A stretch of DNA of 35,324 nt. Source: Bradyrhizobium lablabi (lineage in GTDB: Bacteria > Pseudomonadota > Alphaproteobacteria > Rhizobiales > Xanthobacteraceae). The stretch spans positions 23,597-58,920 of the forward strand of contig NZ_LLYB01000127.1 of assembly GCF_001440475.1 (NCBI RefSeq), in the 5' to 3' direction. Below the pieces are notes generated by a model, which saw only the letters and a program-made list of their open reading frames with translations, was not told the DNA's origin and did not search any database. The position numbers and the translations under genes are program-made. Positions 16,031-23,107 of the stretch are shown here, piece after piece. Every line of letters starts with the position of its first letter. Positions within the stretch are counted from its first letter, which is position 1.

Positions 16031-16900
16031 TCACGACCTGTCGCGGTTCGACCGCGACAGGATCTCGCGGAGCGCCGCGACATTTGGCGAATCTGCGCCC
16101 TTGCGCCAGATCAGCACGATCTTGGAGCGGTTCTCGCCCGGGGGCAGGCGGTGGACAGCCAGCCGCTTGCTCTCCGGAAATGTCGTCAGCACGCTCCGCG
16201 GCAACAGCGCGATGCCCATGCCGGCAACGACACAGCCGAGCATGGCGTGATAGGAGCTGAGCTCGATTGTGCGCTCAGGCATTTCGCCGTGCTTGGCGTA
16301 CCACTTTTCCAGCCGCGCGCGGTGCGGGCAACCATGTTCGAAGGCGATGATGGTCTTTGGAAACTTGCCCTTCTTTCCAACCGGTGGATGCCCTGCCGCC
16401 GACACGATCACCGGCTCTTCTTCGAAGGCAAACATTTTCTCGAACGGTGCATCGGCAATCGGCTCGGCCACCAGCGCTGCGTCGAGTTCGCCTGCCAGGA
16501 TAGCGGTGGCAAGTACGCCCGGATTGCCGGTCCGCAACTCCAGCGTCACCTCGGGGTGCAGCCGGCTGTACTCATTGATCGTTCTCGGCAGGCGGACGGC
16601 CGCCGTGCTCTCCATGGCACCGATGCGAAACAGGCCGCGCGGCCGGGGATCCCGGATCGAGGCGCGTGCCTCGTCGGCAAGCGAAAGCAGGCGGTCGGCA
16701 TAGCCGAGCAGTAGCTGGCCTGCGGGTGCGAGGTGAAGCCGTTTGCCCTCGCGCAGAAACAGCGGGACGTCAAGGTCCTCTTCCAGTTGCCGAATGCGCG
16801 TGGTGACGTTGGATTGCACGCGATTCAGTTTCTCCGCCGCGCGGGTGACGCCTCCCTCGCGCACGACAGCGGTGAATATGCGGAGGTCGGAAAGGTCCAT
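16031..16900 (-). CDS. LysR-family regulator, PtrR/YneJ-like
   Basis: A 289-residue LysR-type regulator. The winged HTH occupies about 1-60 (MDLSDLRIFTAVVREGGVTR, then NRVQSNVTTRIRQLEEDL). The phrases LFLREGKRLHLAPAG, IGAMESTAAVRLP and the late YHAMLGCVVAGMGIALLPRS strongly recall E. coli PtrR (YneJ), which regulates a neighbouring succinate-semialdehyde dehydrogenase in putrescine use. That comparison is from memory. The frame is open to an ATG at 16921, but the ATG at 16900 has GGGAG 8 bases upstream. It is divergent from the DUF1127 gene across an AT-rich region with a dyad, the usual LysR arrangement. A perfect hairpin overlaps its last codons. Confidence 0.88.
   Translation of the reverse strand: MDLSDLRIFTAVVREGGVTRAAEKLNRVQSNVTTRIRQLEEDLDVPLFLREGKRLHLAPAGQLLLGYADRLLSLADEARASIRDPRPRGLFRIGAMESTAAVRLPRTINEYSRLHPEVTLELRTGNPGVLATAILAGELDAALVAEPIADAPFEKMFAFEEEPVIVSAAGHPPVGKKGKFPKTIIAFEHGCPHRARLEKWYAKHGEMPERTIELSSYHAMLGCVVAGMGIALLPRSVLTTFPESKRLAVHRLPPGENRSKIVLIWRKGADSPNVAALREILSRSNRDRS
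16037..16061. terminator. Perfect 25-bp hairpin at the end of the LysR gene
   Basis: The arms CCTGTCGCGGT and ACCGCGACAGG pair over 11 bp with a TCG loop. It covers the last codons of the LysR gene and lies 25 bp past the stop of the convergent serine hydrolase gene, so it could serve as a two-way terminator. No T-tract is present. Confidence 0.4.
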
Positions 16901-16938
16901 CTGTATCACTCCCGGGATCATCCCGAATTGAGATAAAG

Positions 16939-16959
16939 AAAATCATTATTATTCATTTT
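16939..16959. promoter_or_regulatory. AT-rich dyad between LysR and DUF1127 genes
   Basis: A 21-bp imperfect palindrome of pattern AAAAT-N-A-N-TA-N-TA-N-T-N-ATTTT lies in the AT-rich gap of two divergent genes, in a window otherwise above 60% GC. LysR proteins usually bind such dyads in their own divergent promoter. It is a candidate autoregulatory operator. Confidence 0.4.
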
Positions 16960-17033
16960 ATGTGATGAAATGGAAGCCGTAAACCTTTCCTATGGCAGGC
17001 CGTATGCCGGTCTGCCGGATGGAGGAGTTCGCC

Positions 17034-17315
17034 ATGCCTTACGTCATCAGGCCTTCCGACTGGAAAGTGCTTACGCCTTCGCAAAAGGGTTCGCTGACGC
17101 ATCAACTGGTCCGCCGCGCGCATGCGGCGCGGGCGCGAGCGATCGGCCATATGCTGCTGGGTTGGGCGCGCTATCTCAGCTTGCGGCGGCAACGCCACCA
17201 ACTTATCGAACTCGCAGCAATGGACGACATGGCATTGCGAGACGTCGGCATCAACCGCTCCGAGATCGGCGCGGCGCTACGGTCGGGAACCAGCTTGGGC
17301 CGCACTAACCGCTGA
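17034..17315 (+). CDS. DUF1127 small protein
   Basis: A 93-residue basic protein. The C-terminal half, ARYLSLRRQRHQLIELAAMD followed by DMALRDVGINRSEIGAAL, is the DUF1127 (YjiS-like) pattern: a short Arg-rich helix-turn with L..L.D..L.DIG/VGI. DUF1127 proteins are small, often stress-induced, and in alphaproteobacteria some have been linked to RNA metabolism; the function of this one is not known. The ATG at 17034 has GGAGGAG 5-6 bases upstream; a further in-frame ATG at 16992 lacks one. It is divergent from the LysR gene and followed after 26 bp by the DUF1330 gene, so a two-gene operon under LysR control is likely. Confidence 0.8.
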   Translation: MPYVIRPSDWKVLTPSQKGSLTHQLVRRAHAARARAIGHMLLGWARYLSLRRQRHQLIELAAMDDMALRDVGINRSEIGAALRSGTSLGRTNR

Positions 17316-17341
17316 GAAATTTCACGCATCGCAGGGAGCGT

Positions 17342-17635
17342 ATGATGCCTAAAGCCTACTGGATTGTCCGCGTTTCGGTGCGCGATGCGCAGCGCTATCC
17401 CGACTATCTTGCCGCCGCGCGGCCGGCCTTCGAGAAATTTGGCGCCAATTTCATCGTGCGGGGCGGCGCGTACGAGGTCATGGAAGGTGAGGCACGCGAC
17501 CGCAATGTCGTGGTCGAGTTTGCCGATCGCGCGACCGCAAGAGCCTGCTATGAGAGCCCCGAATACAGTGCGGCAAAGACCATCCGGCAGAAATATGCCG
17601 TTGCCGACTTCATCATCATTGAGGGCGCGGCGTGA
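17342..17635 (+). CDS. DUF1330 family protein
   Basis: A 97-residue ferredoxin-like (dimeric alpha/beta barrel) protein of the DUF1330 family. It shows the typical strand AYWIVRVSVRDAQRYPDYLA, the middle FIVRGGAYEVMEGEARDRNV and the late VVVEFADRATARACYESPEY, which are the family's conserved positions. Related folds include monooxygenase-like and stress-response barrels, but no reaction is known for DUF1330. The start at 17342 follows CAGGGAGCGT; the next codon is also ATG. It lies 26 bp after the DUF1127 gene and ends 2 bp before the convergent MmgE/PrpD stop. Confidence 0.83.
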   Translation: MMPKAYWIVRVSVRDAQRYPDYLAAARPAFEKFGANFIVRGGAYEVMEGEARDRNVVVEFADRATARACYESPEYSAAKTIRQKYAVADFIIIEGAA

Positions 17636-17637
17636 GC

Positions 17638-19008
17638 TTACTGCCGGCCCAACTGCGTCGCCTTCTCGACGCGGTCAAACCGCTCCAGTGACAGAATCGC
17701 GTCGGCGAGCTGATCGGCGCGGCCGTTCAGCACCGGGCGGGCGAGCGTCAGGAATTTCTGCTGCATCGCCTGTGCGTCCGGGAACGTATCCGGCTCGCCG
17801 GAGGGATCGGCATAGAGCCGCTCATGCACGCCGTCGTCGGTGGTGATCGAGACGCGCGCGCCGAACGGATGAGTACGGCCGATCTCGAGGCGATCATCCT
17901 GCACCACGTCGAACTTGTCTGCGAGCGCATTCACCCCAGTATCGCCGAGCCGCCCGTAATCGTCCCAGCCGAAGCTGCCCTGGTCGAGCGCGAGCGCGCC
18001 GGTAAAGAACATCGAGAACTGCCCGCCGACGATCGAGGTCGGATGCCGCTTGGTGGCGGCGTCGCCGGTCAGCGTGATGCCGTTGCGATGCAGGCCGATC
18101 TCGACGCGCTTGATCTGGTCCGGCGTTAGATTGTGTTCCCGGCGCATCGCGATCAGCGCATCGAGCGCCGCATGGGTATAGCGGCAGCTCGGATACGGCT
18201 TCACGCCGATCTTCAACGTCTCATAGGTCTTGCCGAGGCCAGCGGTGGCCTTGTCCGGATGGGCATCGTCGCTGTAGCCGACGAGGAGGCCATGCTTGCC
18301 CTCGACTGATTCCGTCGAGCCGATAAAATTGTTGCGCGCGAGCGTGGCGGCGATCACGCCGTTCATCGCCGACGCGCCGACCTGATAGCGTTTGTTCCAG
18401 GCGCCGTTGACGAGGAATTGCAGCGAGCCCGCGGCCTGGCTGCCGGAAACGCCAAAGGCCGAAATGATCTGGTCCTTCGAAAGGCCGAACAGTTTTCCGG
18501 CGGCGGCCGCCGCGCCATAGGTTCCCGCCGTCGCGGTCGGATGGAAGCCGCGCGCATAATGCGAGGTGGGATCGAGCGCGTTGCCGAGGCGGCAGCACAC
18601 TTCATAGCCGGCTACGATCGCGGTCAGCACGTCGCGTCCGGATGCCCCGACCATTTCGCCGACCGCAAACGCCGCCGGCACCACGGGCGCGCTCGGATGC
18701 AGCGAAGAGTCCGCATGCGTGTCGTCGAAATCGAGCGAATGGCCCAGCGCGCCGTTGAGCAGCGCCGCAACCGCCGGCGTCCAGGTTTTGCTGTCGCCGA
18801 ACACGGTGGCTTCGCCCTTGCCGTCCAGCGCTAGCGCTTCCAGCATCCTCAAGAGCGAAGGAGTGGATTCCGCGTCACGCCGCGCCCGGATCGTGCTGCC
18901 GAGGAAGTCGAGCGTCAGCACCTTGGCGCGTTCCAGCACCTGCGGCGGGATATCTTCGAATTTGAGGCCGGCGACATAGGCTGCGAGCGTTGCGGTTTCG
19001 TGGGCCAT
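17638..19008 (-). CDS. MmgE/PrpD family protein (2-methylcitrate dehydratase-like)
   Basis: A 456-residue MmgE/PrpD fold protein. Characterised members dehydrate 2-methylcitrate (PrpD) or decarboxylate cis-aconitate; most homologues outside the prp cluster have no proven substrate. Recognisable are LTLDFLGSTIRARRD near the N-terminus, NGALGHSLDFDDTHADSSLH with the conserved D-D-T-H and the HPSAPVVPAA block, FHPTATAGTYGAAAAAGKL, and KPYPSCRYTHAALDA in the lid region. The ATG at 19008 has GAGGAAAC upstream. An in-frame start at 19083 was rejected because it lacks a site and adds a low-complexity tail. No prpB/prpC genes are nearby, so a role in the methylcitrate cycle is not supported by context. 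Confidence 0.88.
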   Translation of the reverse strand: MAHETATLAAYVAGLKFEDIPPQVLERAKVLTLDFLGSTIRARRDAESTPSLLRMLEALALDGKGEATVFGDSKTWTPAVAALLNGALGHSLDFDDTHADSSLHPSAPVVPAAFAVGEMVGASGRDVLTAIVAGYEVCCRLGNALDPTSHYARGFHPTATAGTYGAAAAAGKLFGLSKDQIISAFGVSGSQAAGSLQFLVNGAWNKRYQVGASAMNGVIAATLARNNFIGSTESVEGKHGLLVGYSDDAHPDKATAGLGKTYETLKIGVKPYPSCRYTHAALDALIAMRREHNLTPDQIKRVEIGLHRNGITLTGDAATKRHPTSIVGGQFSMFFTGALALDQGSFGWDDYGRLGDTGVNALADKFDVVQDDRLEIGRTHPFGARVSITTDDGVHERLYADPSGEPDTFPDAQAMQQKFLTLARPVLNGRADQLADAILSLERFDRVEKATQLGRQ

Positions 19009-19132
19009 CGTGTTTCCTCGTATTTGCCGGGCAGGGTAGGCGGGCCGACTTGACCTTTCAAGCCGCCTCCCTGTCGCGGGCATCAGCTATGCCTGAAGTC
19101 GTCTAGCACAGGCGTGGCGGGTAGATTCCGGG

Positions 19133-20248
19133 ATGCAGCGCATGATGGCCTTCGCAAAACGCATGCTTGTCGCGATCGGAGCGCGGAAGACGCAACTGTC
19201 GCTGGCGGTCAGGCTCGCGGTTGCCGCGGTTGCGGCCTATGCGATCGCCAGGGCGTTGCACCTGATGCTGCCGCTATGGGCGGTGCTGACTTCGCTGATC
19301 GTCACCCAGATGAGCGTCGGCCGATCGCTGAAGGCAACGCGCGATTACATGCTCGGTACGATCGGCGGCGCGGCGTATGGCGGTGCCATTGCAATTCTGA
19401 TCCCGCATTCCGGCGAGGGCGGATTGCTGGCGCTATTGGTGCTCACGGTCGCGCCGATGGCGTTCATCGGGGCCATCAATCCCAGCCTGAGCGCCGCGAC
19501 GGTGACCGCCGTGATTGTGTTGCTGGTGCCGGCGATGAACCACGCCAATCCGCTGGATTCCACCATCGACCGGCTGTTCGAGGTCGCCGTCGGCGCGCTC
19601 ACCGGGCTCGTGGTCTCATTCCTGGTGCTGCCGTCGCGAGCGATCAGCCAGATCCGTATCAATGCGGCGCAGCTTTTGGAACTGCTGGCTGCCGCATTCG
19701 CCGAACTGCTCGCGGGGCTGACACGCGGGCTCGATAACGACGCCCTGCACCGCATCCAGGACGGCATCGGCACCGCGATGGCCAGCCTCCATGCGATCGG
19801 ACTGGAAGCCGAGCGCGAGCGCGGGGCGCATCTGTCGTCGGGACCGGACACCGGCCCCTTGCTGCGCACCATCCAGCGCCTGCGCCATGATGTCGTGATG
19901 ATCGGCCGTGCCAGCGTGGTGCCGCTGCCGGCCAACGTGCAGGCAAGGCTGGCGCGACCGCTATCCGATGTCAGCAAGGCGATCGTCGACTATATGCGCG
20001 CCGCGGCTGCGTCCCTGCGGAGCGGCAGTGGTGCGGTGGACATCCAGCCCGTCGATGCGGCGCTGCAGGTCTATGCCGCCGAAGTCGCCGCCGTGCGAAG
20101 CGACGGCCTGACCCGCGGCGTGCCGGTCGACGTGGCGGAACGATTCTTCGCGCTGGGATTTTCGCTCGAGCAGATGCGGCAGAATCTCAACGACCTTGAT
20201 CGCTGTCATGCCGAATGGTGCGAGACGATGTCCGGTGCAAAGGTCTAG
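19133..20248 (+). CDS. FUSC-family membrane protein (aromatic acid exporter-like)
   Basis: A 371-residue inner-membrane protein. Residues 20-180 hold about six hydrophobic helices, including LAVRLAVAAVAAYAIARAL, LPLWAVLTSLIVTQMSVGRS and the conserved GTIGGAAYGGAIA. This is the fusaric acid resistance/p-hydroxybenzoate efflux (FUSC/AaeB-like) half-transporter pattern. The C-terminal half is a soluble helical region (LLELLAAAFAELLAGLTRGL and onward). Full AaeB proteins are twice this length, so this is the short one-module form. Exported substrates are unknown. The start at 19133 is the first ATG of three close ones and has no strong ribosome binding site, so it could begin a few codons later. 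Its TAG stop shares CTAG with the stop of the convergent gene at 20245. Confidence 0.82.
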   Translation: MQRMMAFAKRMLVAIGARKTQLSLAVRLAVAAVAAYAIARALHLMLPLWAVLTSLIVTQMSVGRSLKATRDYMLGTIGGAAYGGAIAILIPHSGEGGLLALLVLTVAPMAFIGAINPSLSAATVTAVIVLLVPAMNHANPLDSTIDRLFEVAVGALTGLVVSFLVLPSRAISQIRINAAQLLELLAAAFAELLAGLTRGLDNDALHRIQDGIGTAMASLHAIGLEAERERGAHLSSGPDTGPLLRTIQRLRHDVVMIGRASVVPLPANVQARLARPLSDVSKAIVDYMRAAAASLRSGSGAVDIQPVDAALQVYAAEVAAVRSDGLTRGVPVDVAERFFALGFSLEQMRQNLNDLDRCHAEWCETMSGAKV

Positions 20249-21570
20249 TCGAGATAGATGCCGAGGAAGCCGAGGATCGCTGTATCGCGCCGCTCGATAC
20301 CTGAGGTAAGCGCCTTCATGGCGATATCGAAGCTCGGTGTGGCCTGTTCCAGCTCCCACGGGCCGTCGTGGTCCCAATGGAAGCACCAGCCGTAGCGATC
20401 GCCCTGGCCCAGATTGATCACCACGCAGCGGCTCTGGTGCGCGGGCTCGGCCACCGGTACGAGGTCGCGCGCGGCGACGCCGTACTCCTCACGGAAATAG
20501 GCGTCGACCTTGTCCGGATCCTCCTCCGTCAACGAAATGAAGTTGAACACATTGTTGCGCTGGGTCGCGAGCTCCGACGGCCGGTAGAAGCACAATTCGC
20601 CGGAATGCTCCGGCAACCGGACCCATAATTCGCTCTCGCCGTAGGTCGCAAGGAATTGGCGGTAGTCCTGCGGCAACTTCGCGCCAAGCTCCGCTTCGGT
20701 ACGGCCCAAATCATCCTCGCTGGCGGGCTTTTTCGCGCTCCAGCGCCAGCCCTTGTCGGATTTCGGCATGTTCCTGCGCCGCGCGGCATAGTCGGCATAG
20801 GCCGGCAGCGCGACGATCTCTTCGTAGCCGCCAAAGCGGGAGGCTTTATAGGCCGCGTCGAAGGCTTCCTCCTGCCGGTCCGGGAAATGATCGCGCAGGA
20901 TCGTCGCGCGCTGCACGCCGCGGTCATGACTGGGCGCAACCTTGTACGCCTCCTCGACCACCTGCAACGCGCTTTGCGGATTGTCCGCGCGCAAATGCGC
21001 CCAGCTCAGCACCTCCAGCGTGCGGGCCTCCAGCTCGCTCTCTGCGATCGACCAGGCGTAGTGCGGCATCTTGGCGGCGCGGCGGGCCGCAATCGTGTCG
21101 CGCCCCTGTTCGGCAAGGCGAATCGTTCGGACGTTGTCTTCATCGGCGACATAGCTGTGATGTGCGGCGAGCCAGAGATAGAGCGGCTCGCGTTCGGCGG
21201 GCGTACCACGCAGTGCTGCGAGCTGGCGGGCCTGTTCCTCCAGCGGCGCGCTCAGCGAGGCCAGCATCAATTCGTCGAGGTCCTTCTGCCAGTCGGGCTT
21301 CGGCTGCGGGTTCGGCAGCAGGTTGCGCAGCGTATATCTGGTATGAGCCGTCTCCACGTAACCGGCAGCGGTGAGCTCGGCGGCGTGACGATGCAGTGCG
21401 TAAACGGCGATGACGATGTCCGAAAATTCCTCGTACAGGAAATTGTCGCGCTGCTGTTCGCGGCCCTCGTCCATGTAGATGCCGATCACGGTGTGATCGC
21501 CGCCGGGAATCAGAAGAAGTTCACGGTCATCGTCGCCGGGCGGACGATGAAAGAATTTTGCGAGATACAT
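20245..21570 (-). CDS. SMI1/KNR4 (SUKH) domain protein, tandem copy A
   Basis: A 441-residue cytoplasmic protein, paired with copy B at 21687. The C-terminal ~160 residues form a SMI1/KNR4 (SUKH-1) domain: LGRTEAELGAKLPQDYRQFL, then LPEHSGELCFYRPSEL, then RYGWCFHWDHDGPWELEQ. SUKH domains are known as immunity proteins against bacterial toxins and as regulators in fungi. Residues 120-265 are helical and TPR-like (APSHDRGVQRATILRDHF). The first 75 residues (MYLAKFFHRPPGDDDRELLL) show no domain I can name, with only a faint likeness to WGR domains. The ATG at 21570 is preceded by GGAGACCCC, a good site. No toxin gene is adjacent, so an immunity role is inference only. Confidence 0.82.
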   Translation of the reverse strand: MYLAKFFHRPPGDDDRELLLIPGGDHTVIGIYMDEGREQQRDNFLYEEFSDIVIAVYALHRHAAELTAAGYVETAHTRYTLRNLLPNPQPKPDWQKDLDELMLASLSAPLEEQARQLAALRGTPAEREPLYLWLAAHHSYVADEDNVRTIRLAEQGRDTIAARRAAKMPHYAWSIAESELEARTLEVLSWAHLRADNPQSALQVVEEAYKVAPSHDRGVQRATILRDHFPDRQEEAFDAAYKASRFGGYEEIVALPAYADYAARRRNMPKSDKGWRWSAKKPASEDDLGRTEAELGAKLPQDYRQFLATYGESELWVRLPEHSGELCFYRPSELATQRNNVFNFISLTEEDPDKVDAYFREEYGVAARDLVPVAEPAHQSRCVVINLGQGDRYGWCFHWDHDGPWELEQATPSFDIAMKALTSGIERRDTAILGFLGIYLD

Positions 21571-21599
21571 GGGGTCTCCGAACGAGGCGGGAGCCTGCG

Positions 21600-21615
21600 C
21601 GCGCCCGCGGGCGCG
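21600..21615. promoter_or_regulatory. Perfect 16-bp palindrome upstream of SUKH copy A
   Basis: CGCGCCCGCGGGCGCG is self-complementary over all 16 bases. It lies 30 bp before the copy A start, in a leader nearly identical to that of copy B (same palindrome at 23043-23058). It could be a hairpin in the mRNA leader or a protein site. Confidence 0.4.
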
Positions 21616-21686
21616 ATTCAGGCCGTGGCAAGTTTCAGTCGCCGGGCCGGAGATTTCGGTTCATGCGCTATCGGCGCTTCAGAGGT

Positions 21687-23012
21687 CTAGTCAATGTAGA
21701 TGCCAAGAAAGCCGAGGATCGTTGTATCGCGCCGCTCGATACCTGAGGTAAGCGTCTTTATGGCGGTATCGAAGTTCGGTGTGGCGTGGTCCAGCTCCCA
21801 TGAACCGTCATGATCCCAGTGGAAGCACCAGCCGAAGCGCTCGCCCTTTCCGAGATGGATTGCCACGCAGCGGCTATACTGGACGGGCTCGGCAACAGGA
21901 ACGAGATCGCGCACCGAGATGCCGTATTCGTTGCGGAAATAGGCTGCAACCGTTTCCGGATCTTTTTCGATGCGTGTGATGTATCTGAACAAATTGTCGC
22001 GGTGCTCGATCAGCTTGGACGGTGCAAGGAAGCGGAGTTCATTGGAATGCTCCGGCATCCTCACCTGCAAGTCGCAGGCGCCGAACTTGCCGAGGAATTT
22101 GCGGTAATCGGCGGGAAGTTCCGCCCCGAGCGCGGATTCAGCGTCGACCAGCTCGGCCGCTGTCGCGGGCTTCTTGGTGCCCCAGCGCCAGCCCTTTCCG
22201 GATTTCGATTTACGTTTGCGCCGCGCCAGATATTCGGCATAGGCCGGCCGCCTGGTGACGTCCTCATAGCCGCCGAACTCGGCGTATTTGAAAGCGTCGT
22301 CGAACGCTTCCTCCTGACGTTCCGGGAAGTGATCGCAGATGATGGTGGCGCGCTGGGCGCCCCGGTCCTGGCTGGGCGCGATCTCCCCGGCCTGCTCGAT
22401 CGCGGCCAGCGCCTGGGCCGGGTCGCCGGCTTGAAGATGCGCCACACTCAGCACCTCAAAAATCCTGGCTTCGAGGTCGTGCTCGTCGATCGACCAGGCA
22501 TAATGCGGCGCCTTGTCGGCCCGGCGCGAGGCGAGCGTGTCGCGGGCCCGTTCGGCCAGCCGGAGGGTCGTTGTGCTATCTTCGTCGGCGGCGTAAGCGC
22601 GATGTGCCGCGAGCCAGAGATAGAGTGGCTCGTGCGCCGCCGGGGTACTTTCGAGCGCGGTAAGGCGCTTGTGCTGCTCCTTGAGCGGCGCGCCCAGCGC
22701 CGCGATCATCAGATCGTCGAGCCCCTTCTGCCATTCGGGCTTGGGCTGCGGATCGGGCAGCAGGCTACGTAACGTATCATTCGTGTGCGTGGTTTCGACA
22801 TAGCCGGCCGCGACGAGTTCGGCGATGTGCCGGCGATAGGCGGTAGCCGCCGCTTTCATGCTGGAAAATTGCTCGTAGAGGAAATCGTCGCGTTCGATCT
22901 GCCGTCGCTCGTCCACGTATTTGCCCCTAATCACCGGATCGCCGCCCGGCATCAAAAGCAGTTGACGGTCATCGTCGCCGGGCGAGCGGTGAAAGAACTT
23001 GGCAAGATACAT
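21687..23012 (-). CDS. SMI1/KNR4 (SUKH) domain protein, tandem copy B
   Basis: A 441-residue paralogue of copy A, same length and gapless alignment. Most conserved are the first 20 residues (MYLAKFFHRSPGDDDRQLLL), the PHYAWSI and DHFPERQEEAFD stretches, DLVPVAEP, GWCFHWDHDG and the C-terminus LTSGIERRDTTILGFLGIYI. The middle of the SUKH domain and residues 25-60 vary most, as expected if the two proteins bind different partners. The ATG at 23012 follows GGAGACCTCC. It lies 97 bp downstream of the isomerase gene on the same strand and upstream of copy A, so the three may be cotranscribed. Which copy is older cannot be told from this window. No toxin was found nearby. Confidence 0.82.
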   Translation of the reverse strand: MYLAKFFHRSPGDDDRQLLLMPGGDPVIRGKYVDERRQIERDDFLYEQFSSMKAAATAYRRHIAELVAAGYVETTHTNDTLRSLLPDPQPKPEWQKGLDDLMIAALGAPLKEQHKRLTALESTPAAHEPLYLWLAAHRAYAADEDSTTTLRLAERARDTLASRRADKAPHYAWSIDEHDLEARIFEVLSVAHLQAGDPAQALAAIEQAGEIAPSQDRGAQRATIICDHFPERQEEAFDDAFKYAEFGGYEDVTRRPAYAEYLARRKRKSKSGKGWRWGTKKPATAAELVDAESALGAELPADYRKFLGKFGACDLQVRMPEHSNELRFLAPSKLIEHRDNLFRYITRIEKDPETVAAYFRNEYGISVRDLVPVAEPVQYSRCVAIHLGKGERFGWCFHWDHDGSWELDHATPNFDTAIKTLTSGIERRDTTILGFLGIYID

Positions 23013-23042
23013 GGAGGTCTCCGAGGGCAGCAGGAGCCGTCG

Positions 23043-23058
23043 CGCGCCCGCGGGCGCG
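23043..23058. promoter_or_regulatory. Perfect 16-bp palindrome upstream of SUKH copy B
   Basis: The same CGCGCCCGCGGGCGCG palindrome as at 21600-21615, again about 30 bp before the start codon. Its retention in both copies, inside a leader that matches better than the genes do, suggests a function. Confidence 0.4.
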
Positions 23059-23107
23059 GTTCAGGCCGCAAGCTTCAGTCGGCGGCCCGGCGATTTCGGT
23101 TCATGCA

